64,000 nucleotides of DNA, taken from the NCBI RefSeq assembly GCF_008000815.1, contig NZ_CP042806.1, positions 5,208,001 to 5,272,000 on the forward strand, given 5' to 3'. Of this stretch, positions 1-9,082 are shown piece after piece. Positions within the stretch are counted from its first letter, which is position 1. Each line of letters begins with the position of its first letter. The translations under genes and the position numbers were made by a program. The notes under the pieces were generated by a model. That model did no database searches. It was not told where the DNA came from and saw nothing but the letters and a program-made list of their open reading frames with translations. This stretch comes from Terriglobus albidus (lineage in GTDB: Bacteria; Acidobacteriota; Terriglobia; Terriglobales; Acidobacteriaceae).

Positions 1-42
1 TCGAATCGGTAAACCGAGCAAAGCTCGAATCGGGGCGGGAGA

Positions 43-173
43 CGCGGGCTTCAGCCCGCGTTTGTTGGCTCTATAAGAAACGGGCTTCAGCCCTGGGCTT
101 TTTTCCAACAGGAAAAGCCCAGGGCTAAAGCCCATTTACTTTTACGTCTTTATCAGCGGGCTGAAGCCCGCTG
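43..173. repeat. Nested palindromic intergenic repeat, family A, copy 1
   Basis: Outer palindromes at 43-60 and 154-173 (core GCGGGCTTCAGCCCGC) enclose an inner inverted pair at 81-98 and 117-134 (GGGCTTCAGCCCTGGGC against GCCCAGGGCTAAAGCCC). The whole element can fold as one long hairpin. Related copies lie at 11494-11644 and 54023-54172, with a more distant one at 6081-6288. All are between genes. No coding sequence is seen in bases 1-245. Confidence 0.8.
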
Positions 174-245
174 AACACCCCAGCCAGCAAAGCTGGCCGG
201 GGACCCCGCTGCCCCCACCCGCAAAGCTGCGGTTCGAGGAAGCAA

Positions 246-1544
246 TCAAATTTGATCGAGTGCATCAAATAGATCGCGTACGAGATCCTTTGAGCTTTCC
301 AGTCCGACGGAGAGACGAATCATGGAGTTGGTTATTTTGCATCGCTCGAGATCATCTTCGCTCATATCCGAATGGGTCATGGTTCGCGGATGTTCTATCA
401 GAGATTCTGTACCTCCAAGCGAGACGGCAAGATGACAGATTTTCACTGCATCTAGAAAACGTGAAGCTTCCTTGAAGCCAGCATCTTTAAGATAAAAAGT
501 GATCATTGAACCAGGTCCCGTGCATTGCTTCTTGTACGTTACGTAAGAAGGACCGTCGTTCTCGCTGAGCAATCCTGGGAACAGTACTCGCTCAACTTTA
601 GGATGCTGTGCCAAGGCAGTCGCTACTTTAGTAGCCTTTTCCGCTTGTCGCTCCATTCGTAACCAGCATGTTTCCAAGGAGCGAGTAAGCATCCATGCGG
701 TGTCCGCGGCCAGAGTTCCGCCGAGAATTGTCCGGAAGTCGCGTATAACTCCAATGAGATCTTTGCCACGCCCTTCCCCAGCCAGTACGATGCCTGCGAT
801 CAGATCGCTGTGTCCGCCAAGAAACTTGGTAGCCGAGTAAAAGACGAGATCGACCCCTTGCAGAAACGGATGTTGAAACACGGGACCAAGAAAGGTATTG
901 TCGACCGCGATCAGCGTCCTGGCGCCATTGCGGGTCCTAATCAATTGGACGACGGCTTGAATGTCAGTAATCGTCATACTGGGGTTAGAGGGAGTTTCGA
1001 GGAAAACCATATCGTACGGCTGAGGAGAGTTGTCTAATGCCGATTCGACGGCGGACAAGTCACTCGTATCGACTGCGCGTGCCGAATAACCGAATCGCTC
1101 TCCGAAGTGTTCTAAGAAAAAGTACGTCCCTCCATAGACCGGATCGGTATAGAGTATTCGCGCGCCTACAGGTAAAAGCGCGAGCAGCGTTGTGCTGATG
1201 GCACTCATGCCGGAAGGGAAGGCCGCAGCAAACGCAGCTCCATTCTCGATGGCAACCATCTTGTCCTCCCAAATCTCGACGTTGGGATTGTTGAGGCGCG
1301 AATAAATCAGTCCGGGCTCTTTTCCATCGTCGCCGGGCAAATGGTAGGCACGTTGAAAAAACTGACGACCCTCTTCAGCACTACTGAATTCAAAAGTCGA
1401 AGTTCTGAATAGCGGTGGCTTCACAGAGCGTTCAGAAAATTTCGAAGCGTATCCTGCCAGGATCGCGCGGGTGGACGGATGAAGTTCTCTCAGCCTGCTT
1501 TTGTAGGCTGGTTGTGATTGATCATTACTTTCGGACGAGCTCAT
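246..1544 (-). CDS. Cys/Met metabolism PLP-dependent enzyme (cystathionine gamma-synthase / methionine gamma-lyase type)
   Basis: A 432-residue cytoplasmic fold-type I PLP enzyme of the trans-sulfuration family. The PLP lysine is K240 in SATKFLGGHSD. SGMSA near 111-115 fits the cofactor phosphate loop, the ETPSNP segment at 183-188 fits the active-site entrance, and VDNTF at 214-218 holds the aspartate that contacts the pyridine nitrogen. An acidic N-terminal extension of about 25 residues precedes the usual start, so length is slightly above the family norm of 380-400. Members act on cystathionine, O-acyl-homoserine or methionine, and the exact reaction cannot be fixed from motifs alone. It stands alone, with repeat-rich spacers on both sides and no methionine-pathway neighbour. 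Confidence 0.85.
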   Translation of the reverse strand: MSSSESNDQSQPAYKSRLRELHPSTRAILAGYASKFSERSVKPPLFRTSTFEFSSAEEGRQFFQRAYHLPGDDGKEPGLIYSRLNNPNVEIWEDKMVAIENGAAFAAAFPSGMSAISTTLLALLPVGARILYTDPVYGGTYFFLEHFGERFGYSARAVDTSDLSAVESALDNSPQPYDMVFLETPSNPSMTITDIQAVVQLIRTRNGARTLIAVDNTFLGPVFQHPFLQGVDLVFYSATKFLGGHSDLIAGIVLAGEGRGKDLIGVIRDFRTILGGTLAADTAWMLTRSLETCWLRMERQAEKATKVATALAQHPKVERVLFPGLLSENDGPSYVTYKKQCTGPGSMITFYLKDAGFKEASRFLDAVKICHLAVSLGGTESLIEHPRTMTHSDMSEDDLERCKITNSMIRLSVGLESSKDLVRDLFDALDQI

Positions 1545-1619
1545 TTGGGTTTCCCTCTTTTTGCGAAAGCCTTCTCATGGCAACGAACATGTTACGAGCG
1601 TAGTCCAGAAATGAAAAAT

Positions 1620-1880
1620 GTCTTCACCCCGCGATGGAGCCCGATACTACGGCTCAACAATGGGCCAGTGGAGGAGTCGCGCGTAGCGCGATACCCCACC
1701 CTAGTGTGGTGAGTCTAAAGTTCGACATAAATCATGAACAGCTTTACCATCCGAAGCGTTGAAAAAAGCAGGTCCTTCACTACGTTCAGGATGACAAAAT
1801 TTACGCTAAGCCCCAGCGACCAAGTTCGCCGGGGACCCCATTCTTCGCGGTTCACCGCGAAGAATGGGGCAACGAGTGTA
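1620..1880. repeat. Intergenic repeat family B, copy 1
   Basis: The gap 1545-1901 has no gene. It carries GTCGCGCGTAGCGCGATACC at about 1676 and a long hairpin at 1838-1869 (CCCATTCTTCGCGG, short loop, CCGCGAAGAATGGG). The same words recur at 24740-24854 and 60698-60806, always outside genes. The phrase GCAGGTCCTTCACT at about 1768 also recurs near 60763. Confidence 0.7.
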
Positions 1881-1901
1881 GTGGCTTAGCCGGGATGAAC
1901 T

Positions 1902-2960
1902 TTAGAAGTGGTGCGCGATTCCCATGACAAGGGCGTAGTCCGCGAAGGCGGCATCGCCGTGGCCTCCGACTGCCAGGTCAGGTACAGACGCCCGGCGATT
2001 GCGCTGGATCGCCCAGGGAGCGTTCACCATCAGAGTGCTTCGCCCATACTGGTAGGTAATACCGGGATCGAGCGAGATGATATAGCCCGGACGGCGGAAG
2101 CCATTGCTCTTGCCGAAGGCGTCGCGAACGGGAATGCCTTCCATGCGGCCACCGAAGGTGGCGGAGAGGCCGCGAACCTTCGGAACATGGCGGCCAAGTC
2201 CGGCCCGGAAGAGATACTGGTCCGTCACCGACATGTACTTCTCCAGCGGCCTGCTGCGGAAGGTCAATACATTGTTTGTGTCGCGCGGGTTGAAGAGCCA
2301 GGAACCCTGGAAGTAGGCCGTCGTCTTGAAATAAGTCTGCTTATACGCCTGCGATGACAGCGTGAAGCCCCAGCTACCATCACCCGGCTGCATCGACTGG
2401 TCGGCTACTGCCTTTCCATACGTTCCGTTTGACAGCAAGGCTGTGCCTGTCGCATCGCTTACGCCGGTCGGAAGCTTGAGACCGAAGCCGATGGCAACGT
2501 TTCCTCCCCACTCAGTGGGTCCACGGAAGAGCCAGGACTGTGCACCGACGATAATGTCACCCACACCCGCGATCTCGTATACGCCCTTCGGGGTGTAGAG
2601 CTGATTGCGCGTTCCCTGCAGCACCGGGACGGAGACATTCAAACTCCAGCGGGGATTCAGATCGTAGTTGACGGCGATGTTGTAGATGTTCTGGTGGTTC
2701 TTGATCTGGGTGCCGAGAACCGCGCGCTGTGTCTGCTCGACGGTGCCGACATAATGCCGAAAGGAGCTGAAGCTGCGCCAGTCCACTTCTACCGAGACCT
2801 TATGCATGAAATCGTGTGGACCGCCGTGCGTTTTGCCGCTACTTGTTTCTTCCTGTGGGCCCATCGCGCAGATTGACTGGTTTGTGTGTGCGGCGATACA
2901 ACCTTGACCAAGCGCGAAGGTGGAAGACACAATGAGGGCGAACAGGGTAAACGTTTTCAT
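1902..2960 (-). CDS. Predicted outer-membrane beta-barrel (transporter-like) protein
   Basis: About 352 residues from the ATG at 2960. That start is chosen because it opens a clean signal peptide (MKTFTLFALIVSSTFALGQG) with cleavage near residue 20; the longer frame reaches only a GTG inside the neighbouring gene. The mature part has no hydrophobic helices. It is rich in alternating aromatic and polar residues, for example around NYDLNPRWSLNVSVPVLQG, and ends in a phenylalanine (ALVMGIAHHF), the usual C-terminal signature for barrel assembly. No catalytic motif is seen and the substrate is unknown. Its start codon overlaps that of the divergent thioredoxin gene. Confidence 0.65.
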   Translation of the reverse strand: MKTFTLFALIVSSTFALGQGCIAAHTNQSICAMGPQEETSSGKTHGGPHDFMHKVSVEVDWRSFSSFRHYVGTVEQTQRAVLGTQIKNHQNIYNIAVNYDLNPRWSLNVSVPVLQGTRNQLYTPKGVYEIAGVGDIIVGAQSWLFRGPTEWGGNVAIGFGLKLPTGVSDATGTALLSNGTYGKAVADQSMQPGDGSWGFTLSSQAYKQTYFKTTAYFQGSWLFNPRDTNNVLTFRSRPLEKYMSVTDQYLFRAGLGRHVPKVRGLSATFGGRMEGIPVRDAFGKSNGFRRPGYIISLDPGITYQYGRSTLMVNAPWAIQRNRRASVPDLAVGGHGDAAFADYALVMGIAHHF

Positions 2961-3522
2961 GGAAGTACTGAGACAGAAGAATACGCCTTTTAGAGCGCTT
3001 TTGTGCACCTTTTTTGCGGTCGTCTTTGCGCTTGCTTCACAGCAAGGATTCGCACAGGGACAGGCTCTGCGAGAGCCTTCCGCCTTACTTACCGACCTTC
3101 AGGGCCATCGCCATCTGATCGAGGAACTTCACGGTACGCCGGCCGTCATAAACTTCTGGGCGACCTGGTGCATGCCCTGCAAAAGCGAGATGCCGCGACT
3201 GGTAAAACTCCAGGAACGCTATCCAAAGGTTCGCTTCGTCGCCATCTCCATCGATAATGCCGACACACGTGCAAAGATTCCTGCACTGATCGCGAAACGC
3301 AAGTTTTCCCTCACGGTGTGGCAGGGGGCATCCGCAGATACCTTGAAAGAACTTGCACTCGGCGAACTGGTCCCGGCAACGGTGATCCTCGATACGGACG
3401 GCATGCTGGTAGGTCGTATCGAGGGCGAGGCGAGCGAAAAAGACATCGCGTCCCGCCTGGACTGGCTGCTCAATGGCCGCCAGGGCAAGCAGCCCAAACT
3501 GGTCCAGAAAAATGACTGGTGA
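2959..3522 (+). CDS. TlpA-like periplasmic thiol:disulfide protein
   Basis: About 187 residues. An N-terminal hydrophobic stretch (residues 11-33, ending FAQG) is a signal peptide or anchor. A thioredoxin fold follows with the motif WCMPC (C71, C74) after NFWAT, and the cis-proline region appears as LVPATVILD. The family (TlpA/ResA) reduces periplasmic disulfides, often during cytochrome c maturation, and this window encodes two exported c-type cytochromes. The start is uncertain: GTG 2920 and ATG 2932 are in frame, and 2932 has a better upstream purine run. Any of these starts overlaps the 5' end of the barrel gene on the other strand. Confidence 0.8.
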   Translation: MEVLRQKNTPFRALLCTFFAVVFALASQQGFAQGQALREPSALLTDLQGHRHLIEELHGTPAVINFWATWCMPCKSEMPRLVKLQERYPKVRFVAISIDNADTRAKIPALIAKRKFSLTVWQGASADTLKELALGELVPATVILDTDGMLVGRIEGEASEKDIASRLDWLLNGRQGKQPKLVQKNDW

Positions 3523-3656
3523 GACGCTTCAGATAACCTTTCCAAAGTAACCGGCTTACGCCTGTCATTGCGCCACGTACGAGACCTGATTCCGGTGACG
3601 CGCACGAGGCCTCTATACCCTTCCCAACTCTGAGTGCCTTTCACTACAATCCGCAG

Positions 3657-3669
3657 GTAAACGCTTTAC
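3657..3669. promoter_or_regulatory. Possible LacI-type operator upstream of the GH36 gene
   Basis: GTAAACGCTTTAC is an inverted repeat (arms GTAAA/TTTAC) about 126 bases before the alpha-galactosidase ATG. LacI/GalR proteins bind short palindromes with a central CG, and a LacI-family gene lies 4 kb away. The link is inference. The rest of the 3523-3795 gap shows nothing else. Confidence 0.3.
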
Positions 3670-3795
3670 TCGAATTAGAGTCTCTGCGATCAAGATCCAC
3701 TCCAACAACATCTCAGCGAAATCCAGACGTACCCCGTCGAAACGATGCGGGGAGCATCCCAACTACTGTATTGGCGAATCAAGAAGGAGCACTGC

Positions 3796-5991
3796 ATGAA
3801 GCATGTCACCTGGGCCATTCTCTTCCTCACACCGGTTGCAATTGCATTGCAGGGCTCCGGCGGGGGAGCAAAAGACGGACAGCAGGTCTTTCGGCTGAAC
3901 GGCGGTGACGTGAGCTATGTCGTTGGAATCAACGATAAGGGCCAACTGCAGACGGTCTACTGGGGAAAGCGGCTTCCGGACTCACAGGAGTTCCAGGCGC
4001 CAAAGCAAGGGCGAGAAGTAGCTTCATTCGATATGTCCTTGAACACGACTCCGCAGGAGTTCGCAGGCTGGGGCGGGGGACTCTATGTCGAACCCGATCT
4101 GAAGATCACCTTTCCTGACGGGAACCGCGACCTTGTTCTGAAATATGTCTCGCATACGGCGACGGCCGACGAACTGGACGTCGTGATGAAGGACATCTCA
4201 CGTGAGGTCTATGTGAAGGTGCAATATCACATGGATTCCTCGACAGGCGTCGTGCGCCGTTCAGCCGAGATCTCGAACCGCACCGGCGCACCGCTCACCA
4301 TCGAACAGGTCGCAAGCGGAACCTACAATCTGCCCCGCGGCACCGACTATCAGCTGCACTACGTCACCGGCCGCTGGGCTGCGGAATGGAATCTGCAACA
4401 GCAGCCGATTCATGGCGGCAAGACGGTTTTGGAGAGCCGCCGGGGAACGACCGGAGCGCAGAATAATCCGTGGGTCATGATCGATCGCACTGGAGATCAT
4501 GACCAGGATCACGGAGACGTATGGTTCGCAGCACTCGGCTGGAGCGGATCGTGGCAGATTGCCGTGGAACAGGATCCTGCCAAAGAAACGCGCGTGACCG
4601 GCGGACCGAATGCCTTCGATTCCTCCTACTACCTGAAAAATGGGGAGACATTCCAGACGCCGTACTTTTACGGCGGCTTCTCCAGTAACGGCACCGGCGG
4701 CGCATCGCGTCTGCTGCATCGTTTCGAAGTCGATTCTCTGCTGCCGCATGCGCCGCATCCCAAGCTGCGCCCCGTTTTGTATAACTCCTGGGAGGCCACT
4801 ACCTTCAATGTGGACGAAGCCGGGCAGATGGCGCTCGCCGAAAAGGCCGCCGGCATTGGGATAGAGCGCTTCGTCATGGACGACGGCTGGTTCGGGGAAC
4901 GTGTCAACGACCATGCCGGACTCGGAGACTGGTATGTCAATTCGAAGAAGTTCCCTCACGGCCTGAAACCTCTGATCGACAAGGTGCATTCTCTGAAGAT
5001 GGACTTCGGCCTGTGGGTCGAACCCGAGATGGTGAATCCAGACAGCGATCTCTATCGGAAGCATCCGGACTGGGTTTTGAACTTTACCAACCGCCCCCGT
5101 ACCGAGGGCCGCAATCAGCTTGTGCTCAATCTGGCCCGGCCCGACGTGCACGACTATGTCCTTGGCTTTCTGGACAAGCTTCTCAACGAGAACGATATTG
5201 CGTTTCTGAAGTGGGACTATAACCGCAACTGGTCGGAGCCGGGCTGGCCGGCTGTTCCGGTCGAACAACAAAAAAATGTATACGTAGACTTTATTCGCAA
5301 CTACTACGACATTTTGCAGAAGCTGCGGCAGAAACATCCCGGAGTTGAGATTGAAAGCTGCTCCGGCGGCGGCGGCCGCGTCGATCTTGGTGTGATGCAT
5401 CTGACGGATGAGGTCTGGACCTCCGACAACACCGACGCGTACGACCGGCTCTTCCTGCAGGAGGGGTTCAGCTATGCCTACACACCCGCAGTGATGATGG
5501 CCTGGGTCACGGATTCGCCCACGTGGGTGAATCAGCGTTCTCTTTCGCTGGAGTATCGTTTCCTCTCCTCCATGCAGGGTTCTCTTGGGATCGGAGCCAA
5601 CCTCAACAAGTGGACTCCGGAGGACTTTACGACCGCGCAGAAGATGGTTGCGGCCTATAAAACCGTTCGCCAGACGGTGCAGCAGGGTGATCTGTATCGC
5701 CTGATGTCTCCTCGTGAGGGAGAGCAGACCGTGACCGAGAGCGTCTCCCGCGATGGGAAACAGGCGGCGGTCTTCGCGTTCCTGCATTCAAGTACGCAAA
5801 TGTATCCCTTCCCTCGGCTGTATCTGCGGGGTCTCGATGAGAATGCGATGTATGAATTGCATAGCGTCGCCGGCAAGGTGAATGAAGACACTCCGGTCAA
5901 GGCGACAGGAGCATATTGGATGCATCACGGCGTCGATCTGGCACTTCGGGGTGATTTTCAAGGGGCGATGTTTACGCTTGAACGGCAGTGA
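3796..5991 (+). CDS. Exported alpha-galactosidase, glycoside hydrolase family 36
   Basis: About 731 residues from the ATG at 3796, which follows AAGAAGGAGC at 3781-3790, a good ribosome site; upstream in-frame codons lack one. Residues 1-20 form a signal peptide. The GH36 catalytic motifs are intact: KWDYNRNW with nucleophile D474, and SDNTDAYDR with acid/base D544, preceded by the glycine-rich CSGGGGRVDLG. The N-terminal beta-sandwich, (beta/alpha)8 barrel and C-terminal domain are all accounted for by length (family about 700-750). It releases terminal alpha-galactose from oligosaccharides or polysaccharide side chains in the periplasm. It converges on a symporter-LacI pair that may import and sense the released sugar. 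Confidence 0.93.
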   Translation: MKHVTWAILFLTPVAIALQGSGGGAKDGQQVFRLNGGDVSYVVGINDKGQLQTVYWGKRLPDSQEFQAPKQGREVASFDMSLNTTPQEFAGWGGGLYVEPDLKITFPDGNRDLVLKYVSHTATADELDVVMKDISREVYVKVQYHMDSSTGVVRRSAEISNRTGAPLTIEQVASGTYNLPRGTDYQLHYVTGRWAAEWNLQQQPIHGGKTVLESRRGTTGAQNNPWVMIDRTGDHDQDHGDVWFAALGWSGSWQIAVEQDPAKETRVTGGPNAFDSSYYLKNGETFQTPYFYGGFSSNGTGGASRLLHRFEVDSLLPHAPHPKLRPVLYNSWEATTFNVDEAGQMALAEKAAGIGIERFVMDDGWFGERVNDHAGLGDWYVNSKKFPHGLKPLIDKVHSLKMDFGLWVEPEMVNPDSDLYRKHPDWVLNFTNRPRTEGRNQLVLNLARPDVHDYVLGFLDKLLNENDIAFLKWDYNRNWSEPGWPAVPVEQQKNVYVDFIRNYYDILQKLRQKHPGVEIESCSGGGGRVDLGVMHLTDEVWTSDNTDAYDRLFLQEGFSYAYTPAVMMAWVTDSPTWVNQRSLSLEYRFLSSMQGSLGIGANLNKWTPEDFTTAQKMVAAYKTVRQTVQQGDLYRLMSPREGEQTVTESVSRDGKQAAVFAFLHSSTQMYPFPRLYLRGLDENAMYELHSVAGKVNEDTPVKATGAYWMHHGVDLALRGDFQGAMFTLERQ

Positions 5992-6080
5992 GTGGTTGCT
6001 GAAGGTATCGCGACAGCTTCAGTGTGGCTTTGAATTGGGTGCCCCATCCATCGCATCGCGATAGGTGGGGTGTTCGAACG

Positions 6081-6288
6081 TACCTCAGCGGCTAAAGCCG
6101 CGTTTCTTGCCGACCGGTGTGGCACGGCTGAAAGCCGTGCCCTTAAGCAAGACATTCGCGCATTGCGCGAACGAAGAAGCAAGCTCTTGGCTTGCCTCTC
6201 TTGTTTTGCTTCTTAGTTTTGCTTAAGGGCATGGCTTTAGCCATGCCGTATTCGGGCTGGAAAACATGCGGCTTTAGCCGCTGAGGTA
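6081..6288. repeat. Long nested palindrome, related to family A
   Basis: TACCTCAGCGGCTAAAGCCG at 6081-6100 pairs with the complementary end at 6268-6288. Inside, GGCACGGCTGAAAGCCGTGC (from 6121) pairs with GGCATGGCTTTAGCCATGCC (6228-6247), and CTTAAGCAA pairs with TTGCTTAAG. It fills the gap between the convergent GH36 and symporter genes and could act as a bidirectional transcript end. No gene is seen in 5992-6310. Confidence 0.7.
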
Positions 6289-6310
6289 CAGTGTTACCTA
6301 CTTTGCGGCC

Positions 6311-7885
6311 CTACCACCACAAAATATTCATCAGAATGGTGGAGGCGAACAGGATGACCGCGAGAACGCAGAGCATCCGGTTTCCTGGGATCAGGTCTTC
6401 GCGTTGCCAGCGGAGTGTTGCATGCTGCTGGGCAGCATCCGGCGTCACAGACGGGCTTGAGAGCCAGCCTACGACCATCGCGATCGTAAACGCATAAATG
6501 GAGGCATAGAAATTCGCCGACATCGTGCTTCCGTAGTGCAGCCACCCGCGCATAACAGCGATGGAATGCAGCGAGGAGAGGATGGACCCGGCAAAGAAAC
6601 CGATCATCGCGCCGCGTTCCGAAGTTCTGCGAGAGAAGATACCCAGAAGGAAAACCGCCCAGAACGGCGCGGCAAAGACCGAAAAGATCAGTTGCACGTG
6701 CTCCATCAGGTTGGCGAAGAGGAAGTTGAGATACGACGCAAACAGACTGACGATGACTGCAAAGATTACGGCTACCCGTCCCATCGTCAGGTAGTGCCGG
6801 TCAGACTTTCCGGGCCGAAGCACGTGATGGTAGATATCTTCGGTCCACAACGCGGCAAATGCCGAAACGTTCGACGCCAGCCCCGACATCAGACTGGCAG
6901 CGAGCGCCGTGATTCCCAGGTCAGTCAGCCACCGGCCGTAGAGCAAGGTCATCAGGGATGGCAGCGCCCGGTCATAGCGGTTCAGGTTCGGCACCAGACC
7001 GTAGGCAACCAGGCCCGGCACGATCACGATCATGGAGAAGATGTGTTTGCCGAAACCCGCCCATAGCGGCACCTGCCTGGCCTCAAGTTCTGTGCGGGCC
7101 GTGAAGGCACGCTGCATGAGCACAAAGTCGGTGCACCAGTATCCGAAGCTGAGGACGAGGCCAAGGCCGACAACAACACCGAGCACATCCATGGGAGCGT
7201 GCGGAGCAACCAGCGGCAGACCACGCCAGAGATGCACACGGTTACCGAGAGCCCACGCGGGAAGCGTTCCGAAGCGGCGTGCGCTGAGGATCGCCAGCGG
7301 AAGCAGGCCGGCGACGATGACGGCAAGCTGAAAGATCTCGTTATAGATGGTGGCTCGAATTCCGCCGAGCAACACATAGATCGTCAGCGCGACAGAGCAA
7401 AGCGCGATGCCGTATTCGAACGGAAGCGACATGGTCGCTGCCAGAACCTGGGCGACAGCGTACTGGCTGATGCCGGCCAGAAGCAGGAGCATGATCGCGG
7501 TGATGCATGCGTTAATAAGGCGCATGCGCGGGCCATAGCGGAGCAGAAGATATCCCGGCACACTGGTGATGTTGTTTCGCCGGTAGATCGGCATCATCCA
7601 GAGCGCGAGAAAGATCATGGCCGGGATGGCGCCCACCCAGTAGAAATGAAGCGCCTGCGCTCCATATTGAGCCGCCATGGCGCTAAGTCCAACAATCTCA
7701 AGAGCGCCGCAGTTGGTCGCGATGTAGGCAGTGACCACCGCCCACAGAGGCATGACGTGGGTCGCATTCAGATATTCGCCGACGGAGACATTCCGCCGTT
7801 TCGAAAACCATCCGATGAGCATCGTGACGATGAGATAGGCAGCAAAGAAGGCGAGATCGGCACCCAGGGGCCTTCCGGATTGCAT
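6311..7885 (-). CDS. Sodium:solute symporter (SSS family), probably for a sugar
   Basis: About 524 residues with roughly 13-14 hydrophobic helices, the size and topology of SSS/SLC5 transporters. The N-terminus reads DLAFFAAYLIVTMLIGWFSK followed by VGEYLNATHVMPLW, the family's usual first helix and loop. The ATG at 7885 is preferred to the TTG at 7891; it lies 2 bases after the stop of the upstream LacI gene, so the two are cotranscribed. The neighbouring GH36 suggests galactose or a related sugar as substrate, which is inference. Symporters of this type couple uptake to the Na+ gradient. Confidence 0.85.
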   Translation of the reverse strand: MQSGRPLGADLAFFAAYLIVTMLIGWFSKRRNVSVGEYLNATHVMPLWAVVTAYIATNCGALEIVGLSAMAAQYGAQALHFYWVGAIPAMIFLALWMMPIYRRNNITSVPGYLLLRYGPRMRLINACITAIMLLLLAGISQYAVAQVLAATMSLPFEYGIALCSVALTIYVLLGGIRATIYNEIFQLAVIVAGLLPLAILSARRFGTLPAWALGNRVHLWRGLPLVAPHAPMDVLGVVVGLGLVLSFGYWCTDFVLMQRAFTARTELEARQVPLWAGFGKHIFSMIVIVPGLVAYGLVPNLNRYDRALPSLMTLLYGRWLTDLGITALAASLMSGLASNVSAFAALWTEDIYHHVLRPGKSDRHYLTMGRVAVIFAVIVSLFASYLNFLFANLMEHVQLIFSVFAAPFWAVFLLGIFSRRTSERGAMIGFFAGSILSSLHSIAVMRGWLHYGSTMSANFYASIYAFTIAMVVGWLSSPSVTPDAAQQHATLRWQREDLIPGNRMLCVLAVILFASTILMNILWW

Positions 7886-7887
7886 GC

Positions 7888-8928
7888 TCAACGCTTGCTC
7901 TTTTTCTTCGGCGCACTCTTCGGTCTCGCGGTACTTTCGCGGACGATCAGTTGTGTGGGGACGGAGAACTCAGCACCGATTCGCTCGAGATTCTGTTTCG
8001 TATAGTTCATTGCCTGCAGACAGGCTGTCGCAAGCCGCTTGCGCGGAATGCGGATAGTGGTAAGAGGCGGCTGCACGACTTCACTCAGAAAAAGATCATC
8101 GACACCGACGATCGAAAGATCTCGTGGCACAACACCGCCGAGACGATGGATGCCAAGCGCGGCTCCCAGAGCCGTGAGGTCGTTCGCGGTAATGATCGCC
8201 GTTGGAGGAGCAGGCATCTTCATCAACGACATAACTGCAGCTTCACCACCCGTGACCTGATAGTTCCCCCGCCGTGTCAGTCCTGGATAAAAGACCAGGC
8301 CGGCGCCGCGTATTGCCTGTTCGAACGCATTGGCCCGTACTTCCGAAGTATGAGGGCCTTTTGTGCCCCCAATGTACCCAATCCGTTTATGTCCAAGGGA
8401 TTTCAGATGTAGCACGGCTTCGACGAATCCGCGCTCGTAGTCGATGGAGACGTCGCTGCAGCCGACCTGTACCGACCGGCGGTCCACGGTGACCAGCGGG
8501 ATCTGGCGCAGAAGCAATGGTTCTACCGCACCGGTATCAAACTCAGAGGAGACCAGGACAGCGCCGTCAACCTGCCGCATCAGCATGCGCCGGACAGATT
8601 TCACCAGTTTGTCTGAGGTTTGCACGCTGATGGGCAGCACTTCGTGATCGATGTCGATGAGCAGATCTTCGAAGGCGCCTACAAACTCGCCGAAGAACGG
8701 GTTTTGAAGATCCGGGAGGACCAATCCATATGTTCGACTGCGGCCATACTTCAACATCGCCGCACTGGGATTGGGAATGAATCCGGCTTCGCTGACGACG
8801 TCTCGGACTTTTTTAGCTGTGTCCTCACGGACGAGGGAGGAACCACTCAAGACACGCGAGACCGTGGCACAAGACACGCCTGCGCGCCGAGCAATCTCGC
8901 GCATATTCACAGGTCCCAAAATACCCAC
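7888..8928 (-). CDS. LacI/GalR-family transcriptional regulator
   Basis: 346 residues. The N-terminal helix-turn-helix and hinge helix read NMREIARRAGVSCATVSRVL, then NPSAAMLKYGRSRTYGLVLP, where the effector-binding domain begins. The periplasmic-binding-protein-like domain follows, with the typical GHKRIGYIGG and ITANDLTALGAALGIHRLG segments. The start is a GTG at 8928 with a modest AGGAACGGG upstream. It is the first gene of a two-gene operon with the SSS symporter, so it probably represses or gates uptake of the same sugar. The operator is not clear in its own upstream region. Confidence 0.9.
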   Translation of the reverse strand: MGILGPVNMREIARRAGVSCATVSRVLSGSSLVREDTAKKVRDVVSEAGFIPNPSAAMLKYGRSRTYGLVLPDLQNPFFGEFVGAFEDLLIDIDHEVLPISVQTSDKLVKSVRRMLMRQVDGAVLVSSEFDTGAVEPLLLRQIPLVTVDRRSVQVGCSDVSIDYERGFVEAVLHLKSLGHKRIGYIGGTKGPHTSEVRANAFEQAIRGAGLVFYPGLTRRGNYQVTGGEAAVMSLMKMPAPPTAIITANDLTALGAALGIHRLGGVVPRDLSIVGVDDLFLSEVVQPPLTTIRIPRKRLATACLQAMNYTKQNLERIGAEFSVPTQLIVRESTARPKSAPKKKSKR

Positions 8929-9006
8929 CGTTACCCGTTCCTAGACAGGGCCCATTTCTCTACATCCGGACTTGTCGCACAGGCACTTCTGGCGATCAAT
9001 CAGGGC

Positions 9007-9036
9007 TTGAAATAGCTAGTTTTTATACGATATCAT
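9007..9036 (+). promoter_or_regulatory. Candidate sigma-70-type promoter for the phosphatase-like operon
   Basis: TTGAAA at 9007-9012 and TATCAT at 9031-9036 are 18 bases apart in the AT-rich part of the 154-base gap before the gene starting at 9083. It is the only good pair seen there. Confidence 0.4.
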
Positions 9037-9082
9037 CGGGCACAAAGTTTCATTTCGCAGCGGAAATATCTGTATTAAATCA

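Noticed and set aside
4261-5787. A 508-codon frame on the minus strand
   Set aside because: It lies opposite the intact GH36 gene, whose catalytic motifs are unambiguous, and shows no family motif or ribosome site.
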